From Enoplolaimus lenunculus (taxonomy: Eukaryota > Nematoda > Enoplea > Enoplida > Thoracostomopsidae): a stretch of DNA of 64,000 bases. Both the position numbers and the translations under genes were made by a program. Below are positions 22,080-34,703 of the stretch, piece after piece. Positions within the stretch are counted from its first letter, which is position 1. Every line of letters begins with the position of its first letter. Location of the stretch: contig JASANG010001555.1 of the NCBI GenBank assembly GCA_030248215.1, positions 62,001-126,000 of the forward strand. Direction: 5' to 3'. The notes under the pieces are model-generated. The model had not been told where the DNA came from, did not search any database, and saw only the letters and a list, made by a program, of their open reading frames with translations.

Positions 22080-24900
22080 TCTTTCTTTTACATGGGATAC
22101 GGTGAGGTTTTCCAAAATTTGCAACAAGATCTTTGTGCGGAATCGTACTCCAATTATCATACGTTGCTGCACAACAAGTATAGTTTTCACATATTAGCAA
22201 ATCACTTCAACTAAAGGGAATCAGAACTTTATACGAACTTTTCCTCGTACTAAAACTGAAGACTAGTCCACGTTTAAAGTTTGAACTTCGAATTTAGTGA
22301 AGCCGATAAATCCAGCTATTTTTGGCATCGGAAGTATTTGTTTAATTATTGAACTACGATATTGTTTTAAGGAAGTTAGCTCTCAATGAATTGAAATAAG
22401 GGTTGATGCCAAACACTGCATACATTCATTGGAACTACAATCGCACACGAGAGATCAAAATATTAATTCAGAAATGTAGTAATGAAACAACAAGCAATTA
22501 ATGTTCTTAAATGAAATTAATATATGTACATGTATATACATAAGTTGCTTATGCTTTAGTTGGATTCAGCAGTTTTCATATATAGCAACAGAAATCATCT
22601 TTTAGTGAATGGCCAACCATCTTCGTAAACAATAAAGTGCAAGTTGTGACGTTTAGAACAAATATTAAACCAAGAATAGTTGCTTGCCAGTGTATGATGA
22701 ACATCAGTAAAAGTTTTGACTGAAACAATAAGCTACTGCTTTGTTGTGCGTTTGCAGGAACCATTTAAAAAATAAGCTGCGTAGGTAGATTCATAAACGC
22801 AACACGACTTTAATTGCAGTAATTTTAGGGCCCGCATTCGTAAATGTGTATAGTACCTATCACCATCTAGCAAATTGGTTTTGTAACTTTTTTTGCGGTT
22901 CTGGGCCAATGCCCTCTAATTGGTAAATATTATATCGGGCTTCATACCCTCGTATAACTGGCGCGAAAACATATTGCATAACCACACCGCTATATAATCA
23001 AAATAAAATTTGTGTTGTGAACTGAATACTTGCCGGCAATAACAGGTTTGATATGGGCAGCTGCTGACTGACATATTAACAACATTCATATGAACTTAAA
23101 AACAGCGTGCGGACGAGACAATTGAAACGCGCTTAACTGCGCTACAGTAACCAATACAGCGGAAACGGGGTTTTTAGACTATGGTTGTTGTTGTTGAAAA
23201 CGGGGGTTTACGGAGGCCTGAGGGCTCCCTGGAGCTTGAGGGCCGGATTTCAGTGCGCCGGCGGATATTTCTCGGCGTCGGGGCGCCGGGGAATTTCCGA
23301 CAACTAATAGGCGTACGCCTAAGCCTAAGCAAAATATGTCTAAAGCGAACACTTGCTCCATTGCAATCCCAAAAAGCAGCCGGTTCTAAGCTACAATGCA
23401 TGGGAGGTTATAACAAAATATTACTGTCTTGGTTAGCAATTTCAGTAGTACAAACAACGCAGTGACACGAAATCTATTGCACGGTGTCGCTAGAATCACA
23501 CAATAATATCAACTAGCTATGGTAATTACATATTTGTATTACAACTTTTTCTAAAAATTACAAAAACCAAACTTAATAACGACTTAAATGAGACGTTTAG
23601 CCGGCAAATTTGTGCATGGTGTCGAAGCGGCTAATTAGGATATTCTATACGCAAGTTGTCTCGTTCCAGCTCTGCTTTCCAGCAGAGAACATTCTGCAAA
23701 ACTTTCAAAAAGCGTGCATTCTCGAGGCTTGAAACATATATTGAAAACACTACCGTGTTTCAATGATTACGAATGTCAAAATAATGAGCAGAAACACATC
23801 AAAAACAGCAAATGGTTTAAAGTCTGAAAATTAATCTAGACTGGTAAATATTATTGTTTAAATTCTATGCGCTAAACTTCGCATAGCATACAAAGCTATA
23901 AAAATTTTGTGTTTTTGCTTATATATAAGGCTAAAGGTAAGCATTGTGGTATTTACTGTAGTGGCTTGAATAAGATGAGGTAATAAGAGAGGGCCCCCAT
24001 TTTAAGACCCAATCATTATCAATAGGAGTCCGCATCCCTAATGAGAGTCCATAAGCGGATAAAGTCCCTAAATCCTGACTATAGTCCCTCAAATGTCAAA
24101 AATTCCTAATATTAGCGCAAAAATAACTCCTGGCCCAAATAAAGTTGAGTTCGAAACTTTAAAGCATACATAACTTTTGTAAGTATATTTCGAAGTTTAA
24201 CTTTGCATTAGCGCTCAAGCTTTTGATACAAGGCAAAGAAACGTTTAATTCAACGGACGTCCATTTGTGATTTTATTGTTTTGAAAACAGTTTGTATATT
24301 TAAATATTTTGAACCCAAAACACTTAGAATTTGCTTTTCATTATGCTGCGTTGATTTTATTAACATTCATAGCATACGCCGTATAGAACATAAGTGTCGA
24401 TCCCTAATGCATAAATTCGAACCTAATCATAAACCTAAGTTTAAGCCTAATCGGGTTATACGACAATGTTTGCGATATGTTTTACATATACATGAAAGCA
24501 AAACAGTGTTCGCAATTAAATTTAAAGTAACCACAATCAAGAACAATTGCGCTTTGTGAAATTACTGAAATACAAAACATTAGTACATTTTCTAATAATG
24601 ATTGCCAAAGCAACGAATACGTTTAAAAAATTTCAAACGTACCTAAAATAATGACACGAAATTTGGTCAATAGCTACTGAAGTTAGTTCGCGACCTTTCA
24701 CGTAATAATGCGTGGTCCACAGTATCTTGTGTATACCGTGTGGAAAAATGCACAGGCAATTGACGCTTGCCTATTGCTAGTTTTTCGAAAATTCAAAATA
24801 GCCGCATCCTAAGCTAACTACCATACTGACATACGAAAATTGGTGTTCATTGGAAGTTTATTGGATGACAAACCAGTAAAAATTTACAAGTTAATAATCT
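22080..24900. other. Intergenic, repeats and debris
   Basis: No gene supported. A GC-rich palindrome-like patch (ggcgccggggaatttccg) lies at 23220-23300 and a telomere-like tract with the conserved tail at 23316-23400. At 23975-24090 a copy of the MITE at 52384 is present (words agtccgcatccctaatgaga and gtccataagcgg). An end fragment similar to the element at 54857 lies near 24735. Confidence 0.5.
23316..23402 (+). repeat. Telomere-like tract with conserved tail
   Basis: acgcctaagcctaagc is followed by tatgtctaaagcgaacactt, gctccattgcaatccc and caatgcatggg, in the same order as at 17956-18075. Confidence 0.6.
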
Positions 24901-24905
24901 CTATT

Positions 24906-25777
24906 TCACATATCGTCAAAAGTAACCAACGGAATGACCGGTATCTGATCAACAGTGACTGAAGTCAGTACAAAACGTGCGTCCAGATTTTCATCTCGCG
25001 CACAACCGGCAGACCACGATGCGCTCGAAAGTTTGCATAATTTTTTGCGTTTAGTTTTTGTCGACTGAAAAAATTTCGCCGACGCTGATTTTGGTACCCA
25101 AGCTAGCGGTTGGCTTTTTGAACGACGACGACCCGCGTAGTCAAGGGAGCATGAAGAATTTACAGTTGCGCGTTGTGCTGAATTTTTAACGTCATGCAGA
25201 CGAGATATAAACGTGCGCGGAAGTCTAACTATACGATGCAGAAATCGGTTCCAATTTTGCGAAGTTTGAACTGGCGCTGTTTGCCTGTAGAGCCATTGGT
25301 GTTCACTCTGCGAAATCATCACGGCTCCTCGAGTTTGAGGGTTAGGCAGAATTGAACGAGACGACGGCAAATTTAATCGTGGCAAACTTAAGAGCTGCGG
25401 TTGCTGTTGACTGCTTAACGAAAATCCCAACGGTTTTTGTTCATATCCAGACAGTGGGACTTGAACTCCGTTTGGAAATCCGTTCGGTATAAAATTGTTA
25501 GGTCTCTGAGTTGCTACTGGTACGTAACCAGCGTTTGATGGTCGCGTTAGCGGTGCCTGAGCTGGATTACGCAGCGTAGTTTTTGGTTGGCCAAATGAGC
25601 AAATTTCGGTTGTTAGCGTCCAAAATGTATGCCGGTATGCGCTTGACATTGCGTAATAAATGATAAAATTGATTGAACTATTCGCGAGACCCATTAAGTC
25701 GAGAAAATCGGCAACCAAAGGATACAGTCTTGTGTTGACTTCGTGTGGGTACAGACCAAACAGCACTGCGATGAATC
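24906..25777 (-). CDS. GPCR exon 4 (TM7 and C-tail)
   Basis: The acceptor is tttttaag, an AAG rather than the usual CAG/TAG, but the split Gly codon and the TM6-TM7 continuity (IPQ-G-FIAVLFGLYP) support it. The exon encodes TM7 and a long cytoplasmic tail to the stop at 24906. Confidence 0.82.
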
Positions 25778-28700
25778 CTTAAAAACCAAATCGAATCATG
25801 ATAATATTTAACGCATCGTTCACAATAACGCAACAAAAACGACACACAGCAGGGTTGCTGAGTGACAATTTGTTCTGGACCATCCAAACCACAATTCGAA
25901 ATGATAATGCAAGAAATGAGTCTTTTTCACGTCATTCATTATATACTTACGCTTAGTCTTATGCTTAGGCATAAGCTTAGGCTTAGGCTTAAGCTCATTC
26001 TTACCCCTAGGCTTAGTCTTAAGTATGCTTTGGCAAAGAAATATGCCTATACATTGTCTGCTGACGGATACGAACCGCTTTGAGCTAAATATATCTGAAA
26101 AAATTTTCTTGCTACTTGTTTAATAAGAATAAGTTTCCTTCTCAGTCATTGTTTGGCTAGTTTACAAAGCTGGAGCTGATAAGCATCAAGTCTTCAAAAT
26201 TTCAACGGGTGTAGCTCGCTTATCCAAATGCAGAAACTAGTGGGTTGTGCACCTGCCGGAACTGGCCGGCCGGCCAGTACCAGCCAGCCGGCCGGCCGGC
26301 CAGCAGTTACTTGTCTTAGAAAAGGCTAAAAAATTCTGACATCATTAATTTAATATTTTCAATCATGTTTAGATTGGGATTCTAAAACTTTTAGCTGAAA
26401 TCTGAAATGTTGCCTACTGTTATTATGGCCTATGTTAGTTTAAGGGGCGTCCAGGTTTCTGGTGGGTCTATAAAATAATAGGTTTAGGTTCTAGATTACA
26501 TTTTTTGCTTAGGTTTAGGTTCTAGATTACATTTTTTGCTTAGGCTAAGGCTTAGGCTTAGGCTTAGGAATACGGTTAATCTACTGTTACGCCCCTTAAA
26601 GTAAAGCCGGAGCCAGACTTCCTGTTGTACCCTGAACACTACTGAACTTGTTCTTAGTTAACGTATATTTCACAACGTAGTCGTTTATTATTTAATTACT
26701 AAATCTAAACTGATAGGTATATCTTAGAAACATAACGATATACACTGTAATGCTAGATAATTTTGAAAATTTGTTTATTGGTCGGCCGGCGTCCAATGAC
26801 CGGCAGGCCGGCCGGTGAAAGGTTTTTGTCCGCCGGCCGGCCGTTCAGTATAAAAAGTGGTAACTGCACAACTCTAGAAACGATATATTAAAACATTAAT
26901 ACAAAATCTGCGATTTGTTTCGGTCCGGGTTACATCCGGTATTTGATTCTCCTTGACCGGCTGTTTACAGTATTGCAACCCAAGGTGGGGCCCGATTTGA
27001 CGAACCCACAACTGCCGAGATTGGAGGGCAGTTGCTCCGGTCTTAAAAGGTCCGAAACAACAATTGGCGTTTGAGATAGCCTAGTTGCTAAGTGAAATAA
27101 ATAGATAATCAGAACACGACGTACCTTGAGGGATTTCAGTTATCAACGAAAATGACAGTACAACAATCAACAACGCTGAAGTGCGATCCGCTTTTCGAGT
27201 TCGACAAGTTGCAGCGTTCTGGGAACTCAAATAGCAACTTGTTGACGGTTGTGGCGTGAAGCTTAACCGATGTGTCGACGAAAGCGGTAAGCTTGATGCT
27301 GCTGTTCCGCCACCAGCGACGCGATTTTGCATTGAAACTGTTCTTCTAAGTAGACGAATTGTTCGTAACTTTGCGCGATGTACAGCGATCACTAGACAAA
27401 CGATTAGTATCGACAGAAGCACACATGGCACTACCTGAAATTGTCCCAGTTGTTTCAGCCACGACTCCAGGTTTTTTTTAAAATTGAAACATCAACGTTG
27501 AATGAAATTTTTTCTTTGGTTATTTTACCTGATGTATAAAAATACATTGCGTTTTTAATTTTGACTATAAATCTCAAAGTTTCGTCTTCGTATCGTACAT
27601 ATTTAAAGGTTTAAGAAAATGTAATATATCTGCGATCCCTCACAGTGTATTCAACTCTGACGGCGAAACCTTAACGCTCGCGCTATAGGACCGCTCAGCG
27701 CTGCGTGTCACGGCACAAATGGTATAAAACACATCGTGCCAGCACCACCGCCTCGCGGCGTATCTAAATTTCCCTTGTATTTATGATGTACGGCAGCGAA
27801 CGATACTATGCGGTAATATAGCACAACCCTTCCAAAGATGGCTTTCGTTTCATAGAATAGCTGTACAGTATCTCCAAATTTAAAATAAAGTCTTAGGCTC
27901 AAGCTTATTCGCAGAAAAACGCTCAGGTTTAGACCTATAGGAAAACCTTTAACGAAATCTAAGCCTTATACATCTATTAAGCGTACACATGAGCCTAAGC
28001 CTAAGCGTGTGCGGGGAAGTGCGCAAGAGCCAAATACCATGTGTTGCTCCGGCCGCATACCTTGAGTAAAATGCCTTGGATCCAAAGTGCAGTTCGCAAC
28101 AATATACATCGGTTTGCAATCGCTCGTGGTCCTACGTCAACGGTATAGGCAACAATGGTTTTCAACGGAAACGCAACAGTTTTGTTGAATATTGTTCGAT
28201 TGAGTGACAACTCTGTATATACAGGAAATACTTGAAATGAAACAAGTAACGGAATGCACGCAACCGCGACACAAGTATACGTCAACACAATAACAGCGGT
28301 TAACTGATTGGTTCGTAGCCAGATTGATGTGTTCGATTTTGAACCCTGAAACAACTGTCCATAGTCAGTCAAAGGTGTAGCACTTTATCAGCGTTTGCGT
28401 TAGTTTGGGTGAAGTTTCAAATCCTCGACCGACGGCACGCTGTTTATGAAACGTTCTAGTGACAGTCACATATTAATGAACAGCTTTGAACTACACCGCA
28501 CCCTTCAACTGAGTAAATTTTGGCCCGAGCGCTTTTCAATCTGGTTCTTTTTTGGTAACATTTGAAAAGCTTTCACGTTCACAAAATTTGCTTGTGGACA
28601 CTTTCGCCCAGAGGCTTTACACTTAAACGTATGGTTAAGTTAGTTCTCTGGCAAAACGTTTGGCCCTTTATAAAATTGCTTTTCGCACACTTTTCCCGAC

Positions 28701-30225
28701 AGGTTTTAGACTCTCAGGCTCCAGACTTAGGCTTAAGTTTTGGAAAAGGTTTAGAGAAAGTGTACAGTGTACAAAAGCCGTAAATGTTTTTAAAGACATT
28801 ATTTTCTGCCCTTTAAATTACTGACCGCTGACTGCAGGGTTTGATCAGCTACACTGGAGCTCTCACAAACCTCATACGAGCGAAAGACAATAGGCCACGA
28901 AAAAGGTGAAGCCGGGAGACGGGGTAGACACACCATGAAAATGACCAAACAGGGCCACTACGGCAAATGTTTCTGTTATTTTGAGCCCCCTATCCTAACC
29001 AGTTCGAAGAAATATCGGCGTTATTTTAAAATGTGTTCGGCTTTTGCATGGTTCGCTCGCAAGTTCTCTTTCCTTATTCTCCATCTCCGTTCTGTCCTTT
29101 GATTGTCCAGCCATGTTTTAGTTAATTGTTCACTCAAACGAACCCATTTCAAACTGAAGTGTTATACGCGAAATAACCGTTTACTTTAGCGTTAGACTCT
29201 CGACTGAAATTTAAGGATGGTAACAGAAAAGGCGTAGGAACCGCGTCTTTGATCGTTTTGCGTACGTCAAGGTTGTTTTAGTAGACTTAGTCTTGCCTAA
29301 AATACGCGTTGTTTAGCCACTTTATCGACAGAATCACAAAAACATTCTACGCTTCGAGTGTAGTGAAAAACCCTTGCTCGCCCTGGGACTGAATGTAGCT
29401 TAAAGTCAAAATTCGGTTGAGAATGGCTGGTGAGTGAAGAAACGTCAATATATTCGAAATATTTAGGAGAGATTTGTCGCCTTCTTTGTAAATCGTTCCG
29501 TAAATCCTGACCAGTAATATTTGTTCGGCCAGCTTCTTACAGTGGTGCAGCAGCCGCTGGACTGGTTTGATTTCCATAGAATGAAAATTTTTACCAAAAA
29601 ATAGTGTACGTCCCTCCATGTACGTTACAATTATTAAAATTTTTTACATTTGGTTTTCACTTGCTTCGCTCGCAAGGTTTCGCGTACTATTATGTATGGC
29701 GTATTACCCAGACAATGTGACCCCGCTGGTTTTTCGATTAGCTACTATGCCCCAGATGGGGGTTAGTTTTTGCACGTCAGTGACACGGTATCTAAACAAC
29801 ACACTTACCTTAAGGACCATTAATCGTATAAGTGCAACAATGACACTTAGCCACATACTCGTGGAATGTAACGCAACCGTAACGTACATATGAATCAAAA
29901 TGAACAACATAAATCCATGGCTTGTTATCACCGCTGGAACTCGTGCAACATAGTAAAAACAGGCAAAAATTACATAGCTAATCATTGTAATTAAATCGCT
30001 TAATGCGATACCAGTCAGCACAGCGTTCACTGCATTCAGCATACGTGGTCGTGTCAAAACAGCAATATTTACAATGTTGCTAAGGGCTGCGAAACTGCAC
30101 ATCGCCATAGTGATTATGCCATGTAAGGCAGGGTCATAACCTGCCGCTAACCGGCTCAAAGCTTCTAGTATTGTGTCATTTTCGGCCGCGAATATTCGAG
30201 ATTCGGAAGTATCGCACGTTTCCAT
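24906..30225 (-). CDS. Class A GPCR, myosuppressin/FMRFamide receptor-like (DMSR type), complete
   Basis: Four minus-strand exons join in frame: 30225-29809, 28345-28061, 27434-27125 and 25777-24906, giving about 627 aa. All introns have AG/GT borders and phases 0, 0 and 1 agree. TM1 is about residues 36-57, TM2 66-92 with SDLITM (Asp77), TM3 103-133 with HSTSMWLSV, TM4 153-176, TM5 220-250 with WIQGILLKVVPC, TM6 319-340 with LITEIPQG, TM7 352-380 with NSSINFIIYYAMS. The TM5, TM6 and TM7 signatures are those of invertebrate myosuppressin/FMRFamide peptide receptors. N-glycosylation sites lie in the N-terminus (NDT) and second extracellular loop (NRT, NKT). The DRY motif is replaced by ALIRLMV. 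The C-tail of about 245 residues is long and rich in Ser, Gln and Arg. Ligand is unknown; Gi/o coupling is usual for the family. Confidence 0.85.
25951..26020 (-). repeat. Telomere-like tract in GPCR intron
   Basis: TTAGGC-like units (gcttaggcataagcttaggc and similar) lie in the intron between exons 3 and 4. The stretch shares gggtaagaatg with the region preceding the tract at 17956. Confidence 0.6.
26238..26876. mobile_element. GGCC-rich inverted-end element, with a nested MITE
   Basis: Left end TAGTGGGTTGTGCA and right end (reversed) TAGAGTTGTGCA. Both ends carry runs of ggccggcc/ccggccgg (26262-26309 and 26783-26845). The pentamer gaaac flanks it on both sides (26233-26237 and 26877-26881). 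It lies in the GPCR intron and is itself interrupted by the telomere-repeat MITE at 26427. Confidence 0.5.
26427..26608. mobile_element. Telomere-repeat MITE, copy 1 (nested)
   Basis: Left end ggcctatgttagtttaaggg, right end cgccccttaaagtaa, so the ends are inverted. Inside lies gcttaggctaaggcttaggc followed by further TTAGGC units, and an internal direct repeat of aggttctagattacattttt. It aligns from end to end with the copy at 36168-36340. The right terminus is eroded and no target duplication is visible. Confidence 0.65.
27125..27434 (-). CDS. GPCR exon 3 (TM5 end, third intracellular loop, TM6)
   Basis: Acceptor aatttcag, donor cctcaag/gtacgt. It completes the VVPCVLL part of TM5, then a Ser/Thr-rich loop of about 65 residues and the RTSALLIVV start of TM6. 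One base of a Gly codon is left over and completed by exon 4. Confidence 0.82.
28061..28345 (-). CDS. GPCR exon 2 (second intracellular loop to TM5)
   Basis: A 285-nt phase-0 exon from acceptor tgtttcag to donor ctcaag/gtatgc. It covers TM4, a glycosylated second extracellular loop and the start of TM5. Confidence 0.82.
29809..30225 (-). CDS. GPCR exon 1 (N-terminus, TM1-TM3)
   Basis: Begins at a real ATG (30225) and ends at a consensus donor, cttaag/gtaagt. It encodes 139 residues with a short extracellular N-terminus and no signal peptide. Confidence 0.85.
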
Positions 30226-30402
30226 AGGAATTGTTCGTTCGTTAAGTGACTATTTCATTTGAACGGTATTTACATACAATTACTATTCTAATATTTTTGG
30301 TCACAATTTTCTCTATAACAATGCATTATTGTGAACAAGACCAATTAAAAATGTTCTCATTAATTTTAAAACAACGGTTATGTGTCAGTAATTCTGGTAC
30401 GT

Positions 30403-30613
30403 ACACTGCAAAAAATGGTGAATCAAATTGACTCTGTCCGAAATAGGCTCTGCGGGACTACACAAACTGAGTCAAATTCGATACCGCCAAAGTCAAACGT
30501 GTGACTTAGTGAGTCAAATTTGACTCTGGCGCAGTTAAATTTGATTTAGGTTGTGTAGTCTCGTAGAGCCTATTTCGGAGAGAGTCAATTTGACTCACTA
30601 TTTTTTGCAATGT
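30403..30613. mobile_element. MITE with ~60-bp terminal inverted repeats
   Basis: The left arm acactgcaaaaaatggtgaa, continuing through caaattgactctgtccgaaa and taggctctgcgggactacac, is mirrored at the right end with few differences. Total length is about 211 bp. The target duplication is unclear because the flanks share only gta/tac. It sits just upstream of the GPCR start codon (30225). Confidence 0.7.
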
Positions 30614-31384
30614 ACCGTGATCCGGAAAATAAAGATCACAGCGATGGCGAAGCGTTACAAACTGTTTTCAATTCTGACAACTGGTGAAAAGTTTTGACCA
30701 ATGAAAACACTTATACACTGCTCGTTGGTAGTACAGACAAACTTTGGCCGCTATACTAAACATTGTTCCGTGCATCCATTAAGTTGGCTGGTTTTGTAAT
30801 TTTGCTAGAAAAGCTGAACCCATCGGGCAATCTCTAACTTGTTTTAGGTTTCTATAATTTTATTAATTTTTTTACTGATAGTCATTTTTATTTGTTTGTT
30901 TTATTGACAAAGCCACCACCGTTGCAAATATATCTATTTTTAAAACAAATGCTTAGATTCACCTGATTTAAAAATTTGTTTTCAAAGTCTATCTTCTATC
31001 CAATCACAGGCGACGATTTACGGGTAAACAACGCCTGCGTTGCTACCAAATAATTTATTAATATCGTATATATGGTCAAAAATAACGATTCAAAATATCG
31101 TTATCGACATGGTTTCTTAATGACCAGCAGATCCAGAGTTCGTATAGCCTGGTAGAATTTTGTTAAATTCAATTTTGTGTTATCCATCCACACTATTGGA
31201 TATGTTATTTTGATTCAGTTGCTCATCAGTAACATAGCCAGGGTTTTTAAAAAGGTTGTAAGTTCTAGAAAACTTCGAGCATGTTACAATGGGCGTAGCA
31301 GTGGCACCAATGGGAATTTTTGGAAGGAGAAATGGCGGCATTAACGGATTTATAAATTTGCGGATTTGGGATTTACAAGGAAAA

Positions 31385-31470
31385 ACCTGCGCCTAAGTCA
31401 AAGCCTAAATAATTAGTCTAAAGCTTTAGTTTACTCTATTGAAATCCTGCAAAAAATGGTATAATCCTAA
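31385..31470 (+). repeat. Telomere-like tract with conserved tail
   Basis: cctgcgcctaagtcaaagcc, then ttagtctaaagctttagttt and actctattgaaatcctgc, the same order as at 17956-18075, more decayed. Confidence 0.55.
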
Positions 31471-31899
31471 AAGTAACGGGCACCTGATGGTGCCGAACAG
31501 TAGTGGACGATACCAGATGTCGTCAAAAGTATAACGCCACGATAATTTCAGCCAAGTGGTAAATTTAAAAAAATAAATGTTTGTTTTTAATAAACTGCAG
31601 CCTCTTTGAATCATCGAAGATATTAGATATTTTTCATATTGTTCGGCTCATGGAGAATAGTTCTAGAAAAACCACGCAAAAGTTATAAACAATTATGTAA
31701 TATTTTGCAGGATTTGAAATAATTTTTATGCGAAACATAGTGTGATATTTACTAAGCTTAGTGTTATGGGTTTTTAAAATTATGAATAATTCTTTATTCA
31801 GGTGAAAAATGTAACGCAGCGTGATCATTTGAAAAACAAGCGTTTATGGATCTACTCCTAGTGAAATTCGTGTTTTATGCATTTGTTGATGCCAAATCT

Positions 31900-32530
31900 T
31901 ACACAAGCCAGAGCAGCATGCTAACCCCGGGTACCAGCAGATAACGCGGGTAAGAAAATTTTGACGTGGGTATACCCGCGGATAAAGAATTTCATAGCGC
32001 GGGTGAAAATTTGTGATTCTGTACCCTCCGAAAATTTTCACAGTATACAAACATCGGTTTAAGGTACATACCTAGTATCTCCAAAAATAAAGCAGGTTGA
32101 TAAGATTATCATTCTGGCAGAATTAGGCCCATGCACGTGGGAATACTTTTCACATATATTTCGACAGGAATTTTTTTGGAGTAAAGCTTATCATATAGCA
32201 TTTGGAATCTTTCTTCGCTGTTTTTATAAAGGTTATATTTTTCTTTGTCTTGGAACAACATGTTCACAAGTTTTCTGAAGGAAATCTCAACACAAATGGC
32301 GACAAACCATAAAAACTGTGTGATTTATACGATATTAACTACTATTTTGTAAAGTCAAAAACGTTTCGATTCACTGATCATGATTAGCCACCGGCAAACA
32401 ACTTAGTTTTACCGGCGATTTGCTCAGATATTTCCGCGAGTAAGAAAAGAAAATTTCCGTGGGTATAGCGCAGCGCGTGTAGGAAAATTTTTACTTCTTA
32501 CACCTCTGACACAAAAACACTAATATATAC
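31900..32530. repeat. Two related GC-motif repeat copies
   Basis: The words gcgggtaagaaaattttgac and gtgggtatacccgcgg near 31945-31980 recur as gcgagtaagaaaagaaaatt and gtgggtatagcgc near 32437-32470. They are copies of an unidentified repeat; no ends could be set. Confidence 0.35.
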
Positions 32531-34703
32531 TCTATCACTCATCTTTAACACAAAATTTTGAACTGAAAAAACTTTTGGTTTTCACGTCTTCTCAAAACTT
32601 GAATTCAGACGAGAATTAAGATTTATTACAGGCCGTCGTCCGAGGTTTACCTGGTTCCGCCATGACCGAATCGCTTTTTCTGGGTGATCAGAGCCGATGA
32701 TTGCTAGAGAAACGCTGTACTGAAAACTGCCCGTCTGGACTAAAGGCCGCTCGCACAATTGCTTTTGTGAACTTGTTGGATCGGAACCACGTTTCAAAAC
32801 CCTACAGCGGCCGTATATTATGCTATCAGGTTAACAGTGAGTTTTTATTCCTTTAAATTTGTACGTGATAACAATTTTTTTATTTCCAAAACCGAAATTA
32901 ATAATGACATGCATGATTTCATTCCAGGTTCTATTTTTGAGATTAACTGACTTTTGTTTACATCGCGACTCAATATTTAAACTATAGAGTTTACATAAAT
33001 GTAAAAATGACAACATTTCGAAGCATTTGAGTAGCCCGAGACAAAATTATGTGGTATTTGTCTGACATTAAATCCTTCTGGATGTCCTCTTGGTATTTCA
33101 AATTTCATGATCAATCTCATGCCAATCTTTTACACATAAAACACGCTCGAATAAACATTCCTGCCTTTACACCAAACAGCCTCAATGAAAAATTGCGATA
33201 TTCTAGCAAATATTTAGCGATGTTCAATTTGGGGCCAATGTTACCTTGAAGTGCATAACAGCAGTAAAAGTATACTCCTAGGCCTATATCTAAACCTCAG
33301 TGAAAAAGTTAGTCTAAAACTTAAACTTACTTCATTTATAATCCGGATGGAAAGCCTGGTTCGCCCCTTCCTACGTCGCTTAATGCCACATTTAAGTGCC
33401 AATCACGCATTACGGCTTGGATTTATATCGTTTTACGCCTTTGTGCTCAAAATGTCAGAAGTGTAGCTCAAAAATCAGCCAAGCAAAAATGAACTTCGAC
33501 ATTTAAAAACATATATACCTGTCTTCAAATTGAAATACAAAATTTCTTCGAAAAATCAGCTTTACGTAAAAGTGCAATCACCACTGAAAAATATAACTTT
33601 GGTCATATATTTTTAGTTACTGTATCAAAGTTTAATATCATATTAAATGGAAGTAATTCTTTAAACAATTTCGTCGACGAATGAACTTTCGTGGAGATTT
33701 CAAAGTGTTTGGAAACAAAACATATACCGTTTGTAAATATGCAGCACAAGTAGATGAACTTTGTGTTTGAATTGGTAAAGATAAATAATAAAGACATCGC
33801 TTGCTTGCCAAATAAAAATTGAATCGTATTATTCGCCGTTCACATATTAAATTCAATTCGGCCGGGCCACAAATTGTGCCATAAAATTTCCGAGCAAACT
33901 TAATGGAATGTTCGTTCGTTATTCACTCAAGCCTAAATTTGACGAAAATCTTTCTATTTTCGATTCGAAAATATTTCAGCTTAATGCATTCGTTACAAGT
34001 TCAAATTTAATTTTTTAAAATTTAGCATTTTGAGGTTCTTCTTAAAGACTGGACCGTTGGCTGTCGCTGAACAAGTTGAGTAAAGCATGCTATTGAGCGT
34101 TGTGTTCTGATAAGTACAGTGGCAGATTCAAGAAGAATGGAGTGTGTTCCCCGCACCAGCAGCGTTGCCGTCGTGAACCTTTTTCGAAGTAAATAATTAT
34201 TCATTTGACGATCACAATGTGTTTTCTAACCAAAAAGATGAAAAATGTGGCAATGTTTTGCGACACAGATTCAATTTTGCTAATCTTAAAATATCGAAAG
34301 GTTTAAAATGTTTAAAATTTAATACTGCATCAAGTATTTTCCAACACCGTAAAATCACAAATCCTGCACTGCTGTGATAATTGAATTCAATCTTTATGCT
34401 CCGCGATAATTTTTCATATAATTAAGCATTATAATTACATCACCCTGGTCATTCAAACATTATAGAACTCACACCGTTCAAGGCAACTTGCTTTCGAAAC
34501 AGTTTTTAAAAATTAAACACCGAAAAATCGTCGGAGATGTCAAGAAATGCTTAAATGCGTAAAACATTTCGAAAATTATATCATACACGCAGCCTGCGAT
34601 GAAACGGGAAAGAACGCATATACGGGCCTAAAACTTAACAACTCGACCTGCGATTTGGCGCATAAAACTTTAGATTATACATGCCATAAATTATGAAAGT
34701 GTA

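Noticed and set aside
29347-29619. 90-codon minus-strand frame in the GPCR intron
   Set aside because: Codon use looks acceptable, but exons 1 and 2 of the GPCR join in phase without it, there is no domain, and no splice borders are needed.
19486-30225. Peptide gene and GPCR as ligand-receptor pair
   Set aside because: Proximity is the only support. Known ligands of this receptor type are short amidated linear peptides, unlike a four-cysteine product.
32651-32801. WD40 repeat (AAFSPDGQF in one frame)
   Set aside because: That frame meets a stop soon after and lacks the rest of a WD unit; chance resemblance.
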